A program made the translations under genes and the position numbers. Below the pieces are notes generated by a model that saw nothing but the letters and a program-made list of their open reading frames with translations, was not told the DNA's origin and did not search any database. Of a DNA stretch of 21,700 bases, positions 6,590 through 14,838 are shown piece after piece. The DNA comes from an uncultured Chloroflexota bacterium (GTDB lineage Bacteria > Chloroflexota > Chloroflexia > Chloroflexales > Roseiflexaceae), in NCBI GenBank assembly GCA_937876225.1, contig CALFIC010000010.1, positions 1 to 21,700 on the forward strand. The letters are read 5' to 3'. Position 1 is the stretch's first letter, and each line of letters begins with the position of its first letter.

Positions 6590-8239
6590 TTACGCCGTCA
6601 CTTGGCCAATCACGTGACTGCCTACCGTAAGCGCATGCAATTCGAGTACCTGTAGCTCCATCCCCCAGCGGATGACGGTGACTGTCGGCGCACTCGCAGT
6701 GATATGTGGTGGCACGATAATGCTGAGGCAATCGAGCGGCTGATTGGTTGTGAGCACCCACAGGCCATTGGTGCACTGCAGGTGGAGCTGGTCACGGCAC
6801 GTCGTCCAATCCAACCAGCGATCAGCCGACACAATCGGCATGCCGTGGCGCTGAGCAGCCTGCCAATTGGCTTCGATTAACGGTCGCGAATAGGTGGCGA
6901 AACTGACAGGATGCGAATTGATGGTCACCGGCGTGTAATAGCGCTGGGCAGCAGTGGCGATGAATTGATCGGTGACGGCCACTGCCTGTGCAACATCCCA
7001 TTTGAAGCTAAAGACGTATTCGGGGTGGATGAGGCATTCTTCGGTCCACAAGGTGGGTTGCTGGAAGCAGTCGATGATTTGGCCCTGTTCATCGACGAAG
7101 CGCACCGCCCGCCCCGAGCCACACACATAGCCGAGGTACGGGCTGACGGCGAGGTAGTTGCAGTCGAGGCGTACCCCGTGGCTGGCGAGCACGCGGGCGG
7201 CTTCGACATACCCTAGCCAGCGCACGGCGTGCTGCCGGATGGTGCGCACTGGCGCCGCATATTCACGCTGATGCCGCGCGATGTTTTCTGCTAACATATC
7301 TGCCACAATCCGCACTTGGGGCTCGTCGGTAGCCAACCCCACTACGATGTCTTGGGCGAGCGCTGGGTGCACACTAAATGTATGACCGGCGGCTTGCCAG
7401 CGGGCGACAGCGCTGGGTGTGACGCGGCTTTGGGGTACCAGAAAAAACGTACATTGCGCATTGTGGCGCGCCAAACTCGCAATCAATGCTTCGAACTCAG
7501 CGATTTGTGACCAATCGTCGTCACTTGTCATAATCATGATGCTAGTTTGCTGGGCGCTAGGGTAGTACCAGATGCGCGGCTGGGGGGCGTGTTGCAGGAT
7601 GAGGTGCGCCAGCAGGGCAGTATGCAGGTCGGCTTGGGGGATGTGCGCCCGCTGCGGATCGAGTTGATGCACAAACAATTCACTGGGGCGATAGATGCCG
7701 TCGAGTCCTGCGGCACACAAATCGACGTATTGGGGGTCGCCTTGACGTAGACGGGCCACACAATAGGCCACATCAAAGGCGTACAACAGCACTGTGCCGG
7801 CTCCGATGGTGCGGCTGACAATCGCTGGGTGCTGATTGATGTTGGCAATGATTGTGGTGTCATCAGGCACCTGCCAGATGGCGGTTGGTCCAATCACGTC
7901 GATTGGTTCGGTGACAATGTGCGAATCGGCGACGGTCAACTGGCCATGGGGGATGAGTTGATAGCAGGGCGTGAATCCCAATGCCTTGAGCAAGTTGTTG
8001 TCGGGAAGCAATGCGAGTAGCGTGCCCCCCGCAGTGACATAATCACACAGCAAGGCGATTTGGTGGCGATCGAGGGTGGTACGCGGCAGGATGACCATGT
8101 CGTGCCCCATCAACGTCGTCGCACTGAGATCGCCGAGATTGCATGCCTGGCTACTCATGAGTCCTTCGAGGCGCAACAGTTCGGCCAGATAGGGACTATA
8201 GCGACTTTGGGGGGCGTGGGGGTCATGAATGATAAGCAT
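6590..8239 (-). CDS. GATase1-like domain fused to a NodB-like polysaccharide deacetylase domain
   Basis: The protein has 549 aa from ATG 8239, chosen because it lies 22 nt after the upstream stop and begins directly with a first beta-strand (MLIIHDPHAP). A longer in-frame start at 8320 would overlap the preceding gene by 59 nt. Residues about 1-200 look like the Rossmann-like class I glutamine-amidotransferase fold used in ThuA and beta-galactosidase trimerisation domains (MVILPR strand, VTAGGTLLALLPD), without an evident catalytic Cys. Residues about 230-520 resemble a NodB/polysaccharide-deacetylase barrel: TSDDDW (238-243) supplies the Asp pair and FSVHPAL (His291) a metal His. There is no signal peptide, so it is probably cytoplasmic, unlike cell-wall deacetylases. 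It is cotranscribed with Gfo/Idh/MocA A. The exact reaction is unknown. Confidence 0.7.
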   Translation of the reverse strand: MLIIHDPHAPQSRYSPYLAELLRLEGLMSSQACNLGDLSATTLMGHDMVILPRTTLDRHQIALLCDYVTAGGTLLALLPDNNLLKALGFTPCYQLIPHGQLTVADSHIVTEPIDVIGPTAIWQVPDDTTIIANINQHPAIVSRTIGAGTVLLYAFDVAYCVARLRQGDPQYVDLCAAGLDGIYRPSELFVHQLDPQRAHIPQADLHTALLAHLILQHAPQPRIWYYPSAQQTSIMIMTSDDDWSQIAEFEALIASLARHNAQCTFFLVPQSRVTPSAVARWQAAGHTFSVHPALAQDIVVGLATDEPQVRIVADMLAENIARHQREYAAPVRTIRQHAVRWLGYVEAARVLASHGVRLDCNYLAVSPYLGYVCGSGRAVRFVDEQGQIIDCFQQPTLWTEECLIHPEYVFSFKWDVAQAVAVTDQFIATAAQRYYTPVTINSHPVSFATYSRPLIEANWQAAQRHGMPIVSADRWLDWTTCRDQLHLQCTNGLWVLTTNQPLDCLSIIVPPHITASAPTVTVIRWGMELQVLELHALTVGSHVIGQVTA

Positions 8240-8261
8240 ACCGCGTCCATTTCCGTTGGTA

Positions 8262-9341
8262 TTATGTGGGCGATGGAATACGAACCACCCCACCGCCGTT
8301 GTCGGCTGATTGTAGGGCACAAATCAGTGGGATGATGGAGTCCGCCGCCTCGCGGGCATGAATGTCGGCTACGCGGTTGGCATTGATGGCGGCGAGAAAT
8401 TGTTGGGCTTGGGCGACTTCCATCGTGCCGTGCCCAAGGGTCAGGGTACGGGGCAGGCGTGGATTGTACCAATTGGGCACGGTAGCGGGGATCATCCGTC
8501 GGGCGCCGGCCAGTTTGCGGTGGTAGTAGTAGTTGGTCGTTTCTTGCATGGGACCAGCTTGATCGCGGCTCCGCTCAAATGAGCCGTCACTCCCATAGAC
8601 GCTGTAATATAAGCAGTAGGGGCGTTGCATGCCGTACGACACGGTGATTTTGCAGACAGCGCCACTATCGGCTTTAAACAGCGCCACGGTGGTGTGGGTG
8701 GTCTGCCAATCCGAAGGTATGCTGACATGGTAGGCTTGTACTTCACCAAAGCGTACCCCCATCAACCAGCGCAAGGTGTCGAGGGCGTGCGGGCCGCCGC
8801 CCAGCAAGGTCGTTTGGGGGGTGGCGGGGTTGATGCGCCAGTGGTCGGCGGGGCGGTCATCGACGATGTCGTGCATATCGTGCAGGTATTCGCCCTCGCC
8901 ATAAAAGAGTGGACCGAGATCGCCGGCCCGTAATAAGCCGGCAATGTCGTGGAGACATTCGGCATAGCGCACTTGATTGCCCATCTGGTAGGTCAAACCG
9001 TGGCGTTCACTAAGGGTGATGATTTGTTGGCATTCGGCAATGGTGAGCGCCATCGGGATTTCGCAGAGCACGTGTTTGCCGGCGTTGAGGGCCATGATTG
9101 TGTGTTGGCCATGCAGGTGGTCGGGGGTGGCGATGACTACCGCATCGATGTCCCGATTGGCGAGCACAGCCTCGATATGATTATAGACATGGGGGATGTG
9201 GTAGTGCTGGGCGATGCGCTGGGCGAGGGCGGTGTCGCTGTCGCAGACGGCGACTACGGTACTGTCAGGTAGCATCTGGAAGGCTTGTAGATGTGATAAC
9301 CCTTGCCCAAGGCCGATGATGGCAATTGTGCGTGTTGACAT
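8262..9341 (-). CDS. Gfo/Idh/MocA-family oxidoreductase A (EKP Lys replaced by Ile)
   Basis: The protein has 359 aa with an N-terminal Rossmann domain (GLGQGLSHL, residues 10-18; acidic CDSD at 33-36) and the C-terminal alpha/beta fold of the Gfo/Idh/MocA family, which oxidises, reduces or epimerises sugars and inositols with NAD(P). ATG 9341 is preceded by AAAGGAG seven nt upstream. The hallmark EKP motif after HVLC reads EIP (94-96; the codon is ATC), so the usual cofactor/substrate-contacting Lys is missing. The second motif, GGGPHALD, keeps a His. It leads the transcription unit with the deacetylase-like gene and diverges from Gfo/Idh/MocA B over 99 nt. It may catalyse a modified reaction, as in known EVP/EIP-type relatives. 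Confidence 0.88.
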   Translation of the reverse strand: MSTRTIAIIGLGQGLSHLQAFQMLPDSTVVAVCDSDTALAQRIAQHYHIPHVYNHIEAVLANRDIDAVVIATPDHLHGQHTIMALNAGKHVLCEIPMALTIAECQQIITLSERHGLTYQMGNQVRYAECLHDIAGLLRAGDLGPLFYGEGEYLHDMHDIVDDRPADHWRINPATPQTTLLGGGPHALDTLRWLMGVRFGEVQAYHVSIPSDWQTTHTTVALFKADSGAVCKITVSYGMQRPYCLYYSVYGSDGSFERSRDQAGPMQETTNYYYHRKLAGARRMIPATVPNWYNPRLPRTLTLGHGTMEVAQAQQFLAAINANRVADIHAREAADSIIPLICALQSADNGGGVVRIPSPT

Positions 9342-9365
9342 GTTGTTTCTCCTTTGGATGGTGCC

Positions 9366-9371
9366 ATTGTA
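9366..9371 (-). promoter_or_regulatory. Candidate -10 element (TACAAT) of Gfo/Idh/MocA A
   Basis: GCTACAAT on the minus strand lies 24 nt before the ATG at 9341, in the 99-nt divergent gap. No clear -35 is seen. Confidence 0.45.
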
Positions 9372-9399
9372 GCCTAACTTGGGTGGTGATATTCTGCGT

Positions 9400-9405
9400 T
9401 ACAAT
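9400..9405 (+). promoter_or_regulatory. Candidate -10 element (TACAAT) of Gfo/Idh/MocA B
   Basis: GTTACAAT on the plus strand lies 35 nt before the ATG at 9441. A partial -35 (TTGGGT at 9379-9384, only 15 nt away) overlaps the region upstream of the opposing promoter. The two -10 elements are 28 nt apart, so the divergent promoters could share a regulator. Confidence 0.4.
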
Positions 9406-9440
9406 ACCGGTGTAGTCCGATTGATACAGAGGAGTATGAT

Positions 9441-10499
9441 ATGGCACCGTTGAATGTTGCTGTGATTGGTGTCGGTGGCATTGCCCACACGCACATGCCT
9501 GGTTGGAAGGCCTCGCCCGATGCAAATGTCGTGGCTGGTGCCGATATTAACCCCAAAGCGCTCGAAAAATGGGCCGCTGATTATGGCGTTAACCATACCA
9601 CTACTGACTTCGCCGAAATTTTGCGCAACCCCGACATCGACATCGTCGATATCTGCACCCCCAACATGCACCACGCCCCCTTGGCGATTGCCGCCTTGGA
9701 AGCAGGCAAGCATGTGATTTGTGAAAAACCGCTTGCTCCCACCCCCGACGAAGTACGCAAAATGATTGCTGCCCGTGACAAATCAGGCAAAAAACTGATG
9801 ACTGCCCAGCATTTCCGGTTTGCGGGCGTATCTCAGGCGATGAAAAAAGAAATCGCCACTGGCGCTCTCGGCGATATCTATCATGCCCGTAGCTGGATGT
9901 TGCGCCGCAATGCCTTCATCCCCACGGCTGGTTTTGTCAAAAAAGAACTCAGCGGTGGTGGCCCTTGTATCGATATTGGCGTGCACGTGCTCGACTTGAC
10001 GCTGTGGTTGATGGGGCACCCCAAGCCGGTGGCCGTCACCGGTGTGGCCCGCCGTGAATTAACCAAGAAGCCCGGCGCCTTCTCGGTATGGCACCCCGGT
10101 AGCATTCCGGCCGATATGGATGTCGAAGACTTTGCCTCGGGCTTTGTGCGCTTCGAAAACGGCGCCACCCTCGTCATCGAAGTGAGCTGGGCGTTGCACC
10201 ATGACACCATGGGCGAAGACATGCAAATCTGGTTGTACGGCCAAGACGGTGGCGCGCAATGGCCCAAAGCTGAGTTCTTGTCCACCAACTACGAAACGCG
10301 CCAACTCTACAATCGCCAGCTCAAAGTCACCAGCGATCAACTCGAACCACACGCCCAAGAGTGTGTCGAGTTTGCCAAAGCCGTCGCCAACGACGCCCCC
10401 TCGCCCGTACCAGCGGAGCAATCGTTGTATGTGATGTCGATCCTCGATGGGATTTATCGCAGCCAACGCGAAGGCCGTGAAGTGTCAATTACCATTTAG
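9441..10499 (+). CDS. Gfo/Idh/MocA-family oxidoreductase B
   Basis: The protein has 352 aa. The dinucleotide-binding motif is IGVGGIAHTH (9-18), the acidic strand end reads AGADINP (Asp35), and the canonical CEKP is present (Glu95-Lys96-Pro97). The second motif GGGPCIDIGVHVLD gives Asp178 and His182, the usual catalytic pair. ATG 9441 has GAGGAG six nt upstream; the nearby ATG at 9436 is out of frame. It is a complete and apparently active paralogue of the divergent gene A, whose Lys is lost. It probably oxidises or epimerises a sugar, sugar acid or cyclitol in the same pathway. A strong terminator follows directly. Confidence 0.92.
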   Translation: MAPLNVAVIGVGGIAHTHMPGWKASPDANVVAGADINPKALEKWAADYGVNHTTTDFAEILRNPDIDIVDICTPNMHHAPLAIAALEAGKHVICEKPLAPTPDEVRKMIAARDKSGKKLMTAQHFRFAGVSQAMKKEIATGALGDIYHARSWMLRRNAFIPTAGFVKKELSGGGPCIDIGVHVLDLTLWLMGHPKPVAVTGVARRELTKKPGAFSVWHPGSIPADMDVEDFASGFVRFENGATLVIEVSWALHHDTMGEDMQIWLYGQDGGAQWPKAEFLSTNYETRQLYNRQLKVTSDQLEPHAQECVEFAKAVANDAPSPVPAEQSLYVMSILDGIYRSQREGREVSITI

Positions 10500-10508
10500 G
10501 GTGTGTAT

Positions 10509-10544
10509 AAACCCCCACTGCACTATGTGGTGCAGTGGGGGTTT
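10509..10544. terminator. Bidirectional intrinsic terminator between convergent genes
   Basis: A perfect 15-bp stem (10509-10523 with 10530-10544) has a 6-nt loop and ends in TTTT. Read the other way it ends in TTT followed by AT-rich sequence. It separates Gfo/Idh/MocA B from the convergent 10569-11756 gene and can serve both. Confidence 0.9.
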
Positions 10545-10568
10545 TGTGTTGATAGGCGTACCACAGAG

Positions 10569-11756
10569 TTAGGGCGATTGCACTGCCCCGAGTGGCCATA
10601 CGCGCAATTCAATAGTTTGACTCGTGCGTGAAATAACACCATCCATGTTTGCGACGGTGACGGTTAACTGCTTTGGTACGCCGTATTTCGGCAATAAAAA
10701 CACCAACTGACCACCGACACGTGCTCCTGGTGCTACGGTTTGTGCGAGGAATTCGGTTTTTAGATCGGTAGAACTATTCAGTGCCGATTGGGGTGGATTT
10801 TCATCGATATCCGTTAATTGGAAGTAGGTGCGGTCGATATAGACACTCGCTGACCCATGGTTGCGTGTATTGGCGATGGTCACTGATAGCGCGACATAAC
10901 GTTTTCCATAGGGTGCCGGTGTGCCAAAAAATTCCGTGAGATAGTTAAAGCCACCAACCGCCACATAGATGCCATCGCTACTATGTTCCCAATAGCCGGT
11001 ATAGGGCATATGGGCACGAAATGTATCGAGAATTGGTTGGGGAAGCAATGGCATTGTTGCCGTGCTTGTCGCAGTTGCGTCGGTCGTCGCCGTGGTGGCC
11101 GCTTGGAGCTCACTCCCCAGCAGCCCTAATTGGATGCGATAGGTAAGTGGGTTATTGGAGTGGTATTCCATGCGCGCCCGTTCAAACACTTGCACTACCA
11201 ACGATTCCCCATTGATGACCCGCATGTAGGCAGGAGTAAGGGGCAGTCCAAACAATGCCAGGCTTTCGGCTTCACTGATGGTGGGATTATGATCTTGTTG
11301 GATGCCATGTTTGTGCCAATAATCCAAAAAATCACCACACGCTTGATATGGCGTGCCTGCAAAACGTTTGCACGCTATGGTCGTTGCCGTAGTATGCGGG
11401 GCTTCGATAGCAGTGAGGGCGTTGACGTCTACGCCGCTGAGCGATTGTGTGCCGAGTAGCCCCAACAAAATCGTATAGGGTTGGCTATTGTTGGGGTGGA
11501 ATTCGAGACGGGCCCGTTCGAATTGTTGGCTGATAATCGTGACACCATCGACGCTTTGTGACTGACTCGTAGCGAGTGGCTGTCCAAAAATCGTTAGCCC
11601 ACCTTGGCGCTGCCAAAACGGTCGCAGTGCATCATCAATACAAATTGAATTGGTGCTACGACAATCTGATGCGGCGTAGCTGTATTGCGGTGAAATAACC
11701 CATCCCAATAATCCAATAACCAGCGCAATACGTTGTAGTGTGAGATGACAATTCAT
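10569..11756 (-). CDS. Exported protein with two FERARxE repeats and a C-terminal DUF4352-like domain
   Basis: The protein has 395 aa from ATG 11756; a GTG three codons earlier (11765) is possible. A signal peptide (MNCHLTLQRIALVIGLLGWV..., cut near SYA) is followed by two repeats. Each runs FW/YW---GG/HGI...LFG.PL..., then Q.FERAR(L/M)E.H.NN, then LGLLG. This element is widespread in secreted Chloroflexota proteins, and its role is unknown. A short Thr/Ala linker leads to a C-terminal module. It opens with ILDTFRAHMPYTGYW and continues with DGIYVAVGGFNY, VALSVTIANTRN, VGGQLVFLLP and ELRVWP, the Ig-like pattern of DUF4352/telokin-like domains. It probably acts extracellularly. It is the last of three tandem paralogues. 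Confidence 0.8.
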   Translation of the reverse strand: MNCHLTLQRIALVIGLLGWVISPQYSYAASDCRSTNSICIDDALRPFWQRQGGLTIFGQPLATSQSQSVDGVTIISQQFERARLEFHPNNSQPYTILLGLLGTQSLSGVDVNALTAIEAPHTTATTIACKRFAGTPYQACGDFLDYWHKHGIQQDHNPTISEAESLALFGLPLTPAYMRVINGESLVVQVFERARMEYHSNNPLTYRIQLGLLGSELQAATTATTDATATSTATMPLLPQPILDTFRAHMPYTGYWEHSSDGIYVAVGGFNYLTEFFGTPAPYGKRYVALSVTIANTRNHGSASVYIDRTYFQLTDIDENPPQSALNSSTDLKTEFLAQTVAPGARVGGQLVFLLPKYGVPKQLTVTVANMDGVISRTSQTIELRVWPLGAVQSP

Positions 11757-11907
11757 AATACTCACTGGACGTACGATGTGAAGTCGTGCGGTTGCGCTTG
11801 ATAAAGTACGTCATAAGTTGATTGTATGTCATCATACACTGTATTTGATAATAATAGACATAATTTTTAGCGCAATTCAAAAAATGAAACAATGTTACGG
11901 TAATATA

Positions 11908-12885
11908 TTAGTCTACTGTTGGCCAGACCCGCAATTCAATGGTTTGTGTGTGGACTTCATTCGGGTGATTGGCATTGGTATATGTCACAATCAATTGGGC
12001 TGGTGCAGCATATTGGTGTGCCACAAAGATGAGTTGTCCCCCATCGGATTGCCCTGGCGCAATCGTGTTTGGCAATAATGCACTACTCAAATTGCGATAA
12101 TCACGGTGCACCGTAGTCTGACGACCATCGAGGTCTACTAATGTCATTTTGGCGGGGTCGATGATAACGGCAGCTTCATCTGGATTACGATTGTTGCGAA
12201 TCGTAATTGAAAAAGCAATGAATTTCTGGGTTGATTCGGCATCATTCCCATAAAACGACTTTTGATACTTAAAACTCCCAATAGCGATATAGATCCCATC
12301 GCTATTATTCCACCAATACCCTTTCGGTGGCATATGGTCGCGGAAGCCATCCAGAATAGATCTAGGCAGTAGAACCACTGCCGTTGGGCTCGCCGGGATA
12401 TCCGTCGCAGTAATTTGTGGTACTGGTGTTACTGTGGCAGGCTCGATTGTGGCCGTGGCGGTGTCTTGGGGAGTAACGGTCGCGACGGGGATTGTCATGG
12501 TCACCGATGGCTGTGGCGTGATATGTATCGTTGCGGTGGCACTGCGAGTTGGTATGGGCGTTGTTGTGGCTGTCGGCGTTGGTACCACCGTAACCATCTG
12601 TACCAACTCGGCACGCTCGAGTAATGTGAGTATTAAATCTGCTGCTTGCGTATCGTTTTGCGGTGTATTTGCCGTCGTGTCACTGTTGTTTATTACCGGA
12701 ATTGCTGTCGGGCGTATGCGTCGAGGGACTTTGATGGGCAACCCAAATAACGCTAATCCTTGAACACGCACTTTGTTGAAATCTGCCCCAAATTGCCCCA
12801 ACATGTTTTCTTCAACACGTGTGGCTGGGACAAACAATGTCAGCATAATGGCAAATATGACAAACAACATAACACGATGGGCCAT
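11908..12885 (-). CDS. Exported or membrane-anchored DUF4352-like protein with Thr/Pro linker
   Basis: The protein has 325 aa from ATG 12885. An ATG four codons upstream (12897) exists, but 12885 aligns residue for residue with the start of the next paralogue (MAHRVMLFVIF... against MSYRTMLFIGF..., both reaching RVE). One N-terminal hydrophobic segment (signal or anchor) is followed by a short LALFGLPI stretch recalling the FERAR-repeat region. A long Thr/Pro linker then leads to a DUF4352-like C-terminal domain beginning SILDGFRDHMPPKGYW and ending ELRVWP. Function is unknown. The 142-nt and 221-nt gaps on either side are AT-rich, so each paralogue may have its own promoter. Confidence 0.78.
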   Translation of the reverse strand: MAHRVMLFVIFAIMLTLFVPATRVEENMLGQFGADFNKVRVQGLALFGLPIKVPRRIRPTAIPVINNSDTTANTPQNDTQAADLILTLLERAELVQMVTVVPTPTATTTPIPTRSATATIHITPQPSVTMTIPVATVTPQDTATATIEPATVTPVPQITATDIPASPTAVVLLPRSILDGFRDHMPPKGYWWNNSDGIYIAIGSFKYQKSFYGNDAESTQKFIAFSITIRNNRNPDEAAVIIDPAKMTLVDLDGRQTTVHRDYRNLSSALLPNTIAPGQSDGGQLIFVAHQYAAPAQLIVTYTNANHPNEVHTQTIELRVWPTVD

Positions 12886-13106
12886 ATGCTCACTCATTAG
12901 TATGATTAATGCGGGTAAATAGCATCGGCGAATTCAGTCATTCGCAAACGATGTGTATGTATTTAGTATATAAAAATTTTGTGTGTTGTATTGCGATAAT
13001 TGCGAACAATACGATTACATTTTTATTCATATATTTTTATATAAATGGTGGTATTTTGTAAATATATGCGTGAATTTCTGAAGAGCACAATTTCGTGAAA
13101 TGTAAT

Positions 13107-14228
13107 TTATTGTACGATTGGCCAGACGCGTAATTCTAATGTTTGGGTGACGCGTGATAGGTAATCGTCCATGTTGGCGACACTGACAATGATTTGGGCC
13201 GGTGCAGAATAATGACCAATCAAAAACACCAATTGCCCGCCTACTGTTTCACCAGGTGCTAATTGAGTTGCTTGCATCGGCAAATTCAAATCATCGCTCC
13301 CGATCAATGCTGTTGTTTGCCGACCATCAATGTCTATCATCGTGAAATTCGTGCGATCGACATAGATGTTTTTGCTCCCCGCTGCCCGGGTATTTTTGAT
13401 GGTGACCGAGAGTGTGACATATTTCTGCTTTTCGGGTGCATCGGCGCCATAATAGCTATTTAAATAGCGAAAGCTCCCGACCGCAAGATAGACGCCGTCA
13501 ACATTGCTTTGCCAATACCCTTTGGGGGGCATATGGGCGCGGAATCCGTCGAGAATACTTTGCGGTAAAATCGTTGTTTCTGTTGCTGTTGGTTCGACGG
13601 GAATACTCTTTGTGGGTACTACTTCGGCGGTCGGCTCACTCGTGGGTTCCGCCGTCGGCAATACAACCACGCTCGCCTTGGGCGTGGCGGTATGCACTGG
13701 GTGTTTGATGCTGGTCATCGTCAAAGTGACTAATTTTTGGGGAGTCGTTGATGGAACCTGGGTAACGATGACCGCCGTAGCCTGTGGTGTGGGCATAATG
13801 CGCGTCGGGAGCGGTGGATTGATTGGCACACTAAATCCGGCACCATAAATGAGTCCATATGGAAATGTCGCGATGATAATTGTCGTTGCTGGTGGTGTCG
13901 GTACGATATTGCTTGCAACACTACTGCTACCCGTGCCAATCCCAACGAGCGCAAGATTCTCACTGATATTGTGCCCGATTTGCCCAAATACCGTGCGTAA
14001 TTGATCACCGAAATAGGTCGTCACACCTCCACATACCGTGTGGTCAATCGTGTCACTATTCGTATTGCTTTGGCAAATGATAGGTGTTGGCGTTGGGCTT
14101 GGTGCACGCAGTGTGGGCTGCGGTGTGCTCCCAAACCGTCCTGTGAAGACATGTTCGACGCGTGCCGAAGGGAATATTACACAAAATATGATGATAAAGC
14201 CGATAAATAACATTGTGCGGTATGACAT
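13107..14228 (-). CDS. Exported or membrane-anchored DUF4352-like protein, third paralogue
   Basis: The protein has 373 aa; ATG 14228 has AAAGGG about seven nt upstream. The N-terminal hydrophobic segment MLFIGFIIIFCVIF and the RVEHVFTGRFG stretch match the neighbour at 11908-12885. The middle is unique: a Cys pair (IICQ...HTVCGG, about residues 51-66), a Gly-rich hydrophobic part and a Thr/Pro linker. The C-terminal 150 residues repeat the shared module (SILDGFRAHMPPKGYW, DGVYLAVGSFRY, VTLSVTIKNTR, VGGQLVFL, ELRVWP). It is the first gene of the tandem set and has the best promoter in the window. Function is unknown; a surface role is inferred from export and linker. Confidence 0.78.
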   Translation of the reverse strand: MSYRTMLFIGFIIIFCVIFPSARVEHVFTGRFGSTPQPTLRAPSPTPTPIICQSNTNSDTIDHTVCGGVTTYFGDQLRTVFGQIGHNISENLALVGIGTGSSSVASNIVPTPPATTIIIATFPYGLIYGAGFSVPINPPLPTRIMPTPQATAVIVTQVPSTTPQKLVTLTMTSIKHPVHTATPKASVVVLPTAEPTSEPTAEVVPTKSIPVEPTATETTILPQSILDGFRAHMPPKGYWQSNVDGVYLAVGSFRYLNSYYGADAPEKQKYVTLSVTIKNTRAAGSKNIYVDRTNFTMIDIDGRQTTALIGSDDLNLPMQATQLAPGETVGGQLVFLIGHYSAPAQIIVSVANMDDYLSRVTQTLELRVWPIVQ

Positions 14229-14341
14229 GAGTGCCCTTTGTATGGCGCTAAAATGACTTGCCGAGTACGTGTGGCCCGTTGCTGTTTGCCCGGCCCAATA
14301 CTACGTTGTATGGCGGCGATTTTTGCAATTATGATAGGTTG

Positions 14342-14370
14342 ATTATAAATTGTTTTTAGGGATAATGCAA
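14342..14370 (-). promoter_or_regulatory. Candidate promoter of the DUF4352-like gene set
   Basis: On the minus strand TTGCAT (14365-14370) is followed after 17 nt by a perfect TATAAT (14342-14347). The start codon at 14228 is 113 nt further on, leaving a 5' leader of roughly 105 nt. Confidence 0.5.
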
Positions 14371-14589
14371 GTTGCATAAATATTAATTTTACATGACTAC
14401 AATCACAAATAAAACTACTACATATCTACGTAAATTTAGTTAAAAATATGTTACACATTTGATTGTAACGGCATTGTAAATCTACTACTTTTGTACGTAC
14501 TATTGCTTACTCGTGATGCGGTATCGGGTACTCGTTGTTATCATATGCACTATATGTACCGAATGCGATTTCATACCTAAAGGATTTCA
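14371..14589. other. AT-rich intergenic stretch
   Basis: I see no gene here. A weak plus-strand promoter-like pair, TTGTAA (14474-14479) and TACTAT (14498-14503) with an 18-nt spacer, points toward the gene remnant at 14590. No strong hairpin is visible. Confidence 0.4.
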
Positions 14590-14838
14590 ATGATGGTTAC
14601 GGGTGTATGCGCCCAATGCAGGGTGGCGACGATTATCGCCCGGTAATGGCCGCTATGTTTGTTGGCGGTACTTGTCTGGATGGACGCAACTTGGTTTATC
14701 GATGGGAAAATTGCGCATAATCGTACGATTCATGCGGTGGGATATGTTGATGGTGCACAACCTCTTGGTGATCATAATGCCAACCGTGTTTTTTTGCATA
14801 TGGTGTGCTTATTCGGTAATACGATGCCACCAAGATAG
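14590..14838 (+). pseudogene. Probable small-gene remnant with one in-frame TAA
   Basis: ATG 14590 has a good AAAGGA seven nt upstream and opens MMVTGVCAQCRVATIIAR, then meets TAA at 14644-14646. The same frame then stays open for 63 more codons to TAG 14838. It continues with a hydrophobic WPLCLLAVLVW and a soluble stretch (WFIDGKIAHNR, then AVGYVDGAQPLGDHNANRVF), with strongly G-biased first codon positions. One C-to-T change (CAA to TAA) would explain the break. It could instead be a genuine 18-residue peptide with chance openness after it. Two shifted frames are also open here but read less like protein. Its 3' end overlaps the convergent gene at 14809-15132 by 30 nt. Confidence 0.35.

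Noticed and set aside
14535..14720. Plus-strand 61-aa frame from ATG 14535
   Set aside because: It has no ribosome-binding site, and its codon pattern is poorer than the frame starting at 14590 in the same DNA.
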